In this document: piece after piece, positions 4,637 to 5,462 of the stretch
Layout: every line of letters starts with the position of its first letter
Position numbering within the stretch: the first letter of the stretch is position 1
DNA from: an uncultured Spirochaetaceae bacterium
GTDB lineage: Bacteria > Spirochaetota > Spirochaetia > Treponematales > Treponemataceae
NCBI GenBank assembly: GCA_937875245.1
Contig: CALNCH010000260.1
Location: 1 to 5,462 of the forward strand
Length of the DNA stretch: 5,462 nt
Direction: 5' to 3'
The notes under the pieces: generated by a model
Told to the model about the DNA's origin: nothing
The model's database searches: none
Seen by the model: the letters and a program-made list of their open reading frames with translations, nothing else
Made by a program: the position numbers and the translations under genes

Positions 4637-5462
4637 ATGAAAAAAATACAGTGGGGAATTATTGGAGCAGGACATATTGCAGAGGCTATGGCTGAAGCAG
4701 TAAATAAAGGGGTAGAAAATGCAGAATTATATGGAGTGGCTTCTACGGATTTAGAAAGAGGAAAAGCCTTTGCCTCAAAATGGCAAATTCCTCATGTGTA
4801 TAGTAGTTATCAATCTCTTTTAGAAGACCCTGAAATTCAAATTGTATACATTGCCACTCCTCATATGAATCATGCTGAATTATCTATAAAAGCTATGAAA
4901 AATGGGAAAGATGTAATCTGTGAAAAACCTGGGGCGGTTAATGCAGCACAATTGAGACAAGTGTTAGCTGTATCTCAAGAAACAAGAATGTGTTATGTAG
5001 AAGCTCTTTGGTCTAAATTTCAACCCTGTTTTTTGAGAGCAATGGAATGGATTACAGAGGGAAAAATTGGAGAATTAAAAGCAATTCACAGTAGTTTTTG
5101 TATTAATAGCCCCAATGTTGCAAATTATCCTTCTTCTGGGTATCAAACATCTCGTTTGTATGATCCTTCCTTGGCAGGAGGAGCCTTGCTAGACTTAGGA
5201 ATTTATACTTTGACATTAGCTTTATGTGCTATTCGTAGTGTTTCTAAAACGGGAGCTATTAGTGGATACCTGTTACCATCAAAAATACAGTCTATGGCCC
5301 ACGTTGGTAGCACTGGGGTGGATGAATATGAAAGTATCAGTTTACAATTCAATACCTTGGGAAAGGAAATTTATGCTTCGTTAACTAATGGTATTACCAT
5401 GGAAATAAACCCAGAAAGTAAAAGTGCTCCGTGCTCAGAACGCCTCCGTAGACCTGGACGGA
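4637..5462 (+). CDS. Gfo/Idh/MocA-family NAD(P)-dependent oxidoreductase, C-terminus cut by window edge
   Basis: About 275 codons are present with no stop; relatives are about 320-340 residues, so some 50-60 are missing. The N-terminal Rossmann domain starts MKKIQWGIIGAGHIAEAMAE, with the dinucleotide glycine motif GIIGAGHIA at 7-15, and continues through VASTDLERGKAFA and IVYIATPHMNHAE (69-81). The family EKP motif (E96-K97-P98, catalytic-site lysine) follows KDVIC. The second domain begins near residue 120 and shows YVEALWSKFQP (120-130) and GGALLDLGIY (181-190), the usual GG..LD.G.Y segment. EALWS(R/K)F is typical of the dihydrodiol dehydrogenase / sugar-dehydrogenase-like branch, so the substrate may be a sugar or related polyol, but it cannot be fixed from sequence. 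The protein is cytosolic with no signal peptide. The gene is divergent from groEL. The last dozen residues (PCSERLRRPGR) do not look like the family and coincide with a GC jump (see findings). Confidence 0.92.
   Translation, partial: MKKIQWGIIGAGHIAEAMAEAVNKGVENAELYGVASTDLERGKAFASKWQIPHVYSSYQSLLEDPEIQIVYIATPHMNHAELSIKAMKNGKDVICEKPGAVNAAQLRQVLAVSQETRMCYVEALWSKFQPCFLRAMEWITEGKIGELKAIHSSFCINSPNVANYPSSGYQTSRLYDPSLAGGALLDLGIYTLTLALCAIRSVSKTGAISGYLLPSKIQSMAHVGSTGVDEYESISLQFNTLGKEIYASLTNGITMEINPESKSAPCSERLRRPGR

Overview
The window is AT-rich chromosomal DNA carrying four protein genes, one of them cut by the right edge. It shows no mobile element, CRISPR array, rRNA or tRNA. The best taxonomic clue is the GroEL protein: its N-terminus (MAKQLLFNEEARKK), its equatorial and apical wording and its short GGM/DMGGMY tail read most like Treponema and related spirochaetes. 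The absence of an adjacent groES fits that group too. This is recalled family knowledge, not a search result, so the host call (treponeme-like spirochaete) is moderate.

Layout: (1) 1-240 is a gene-poor AT-rich stretch with only two doubtful tiny minus-strand ORFs. (2) 241-1893, minus strand, is a long regulatory-type family II (Mn/Co-dependent) inorganic pyrophosphatase with CBS and DRTGG-like inserts. (3) 1894-1977 is a divergent intergenic region with an extended -10 promoter for the next gene. (4) 1978-2727, plus strand, is a class I SAM-dependent methyltransferase. (5) 2728-2845 lies between convergent genes and holds a strong bidirectional terminator, preceded by a curious T-box-like motif. 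(6) 2846-4486, minus strand, is groEL with its own ribosome binding site and a small leader hairpin. (7) 4487-4636 is a second divergent intergenic region with overlapping promoter candidates and a short perfect inverted repeat. (8) 4637 to the right edge, plus strand, is an NAD(P)-dependent Gfo/Idh/MocA-family oxidoreductase lacking its C-terminus.

The genes alternate strands (-, +, -, +), so each is probably its own transcription unit and no shared pathway is evident. Pyrophosphatase and GroEL are housekeeping functions; the substrates of the methyltransferase and oxidoreductase cannot be read from sequence. I see no convincing new multi-gene system. The points most worth a second look are the orphan T-box-like motif before the terminator, the groEL promoter region lacking both groES and CIRCE, the repeated extended -10 element in both divergent regions, and an abrupt GC-rich, family-atypical last ~37 bases that may be an assembly artefact.
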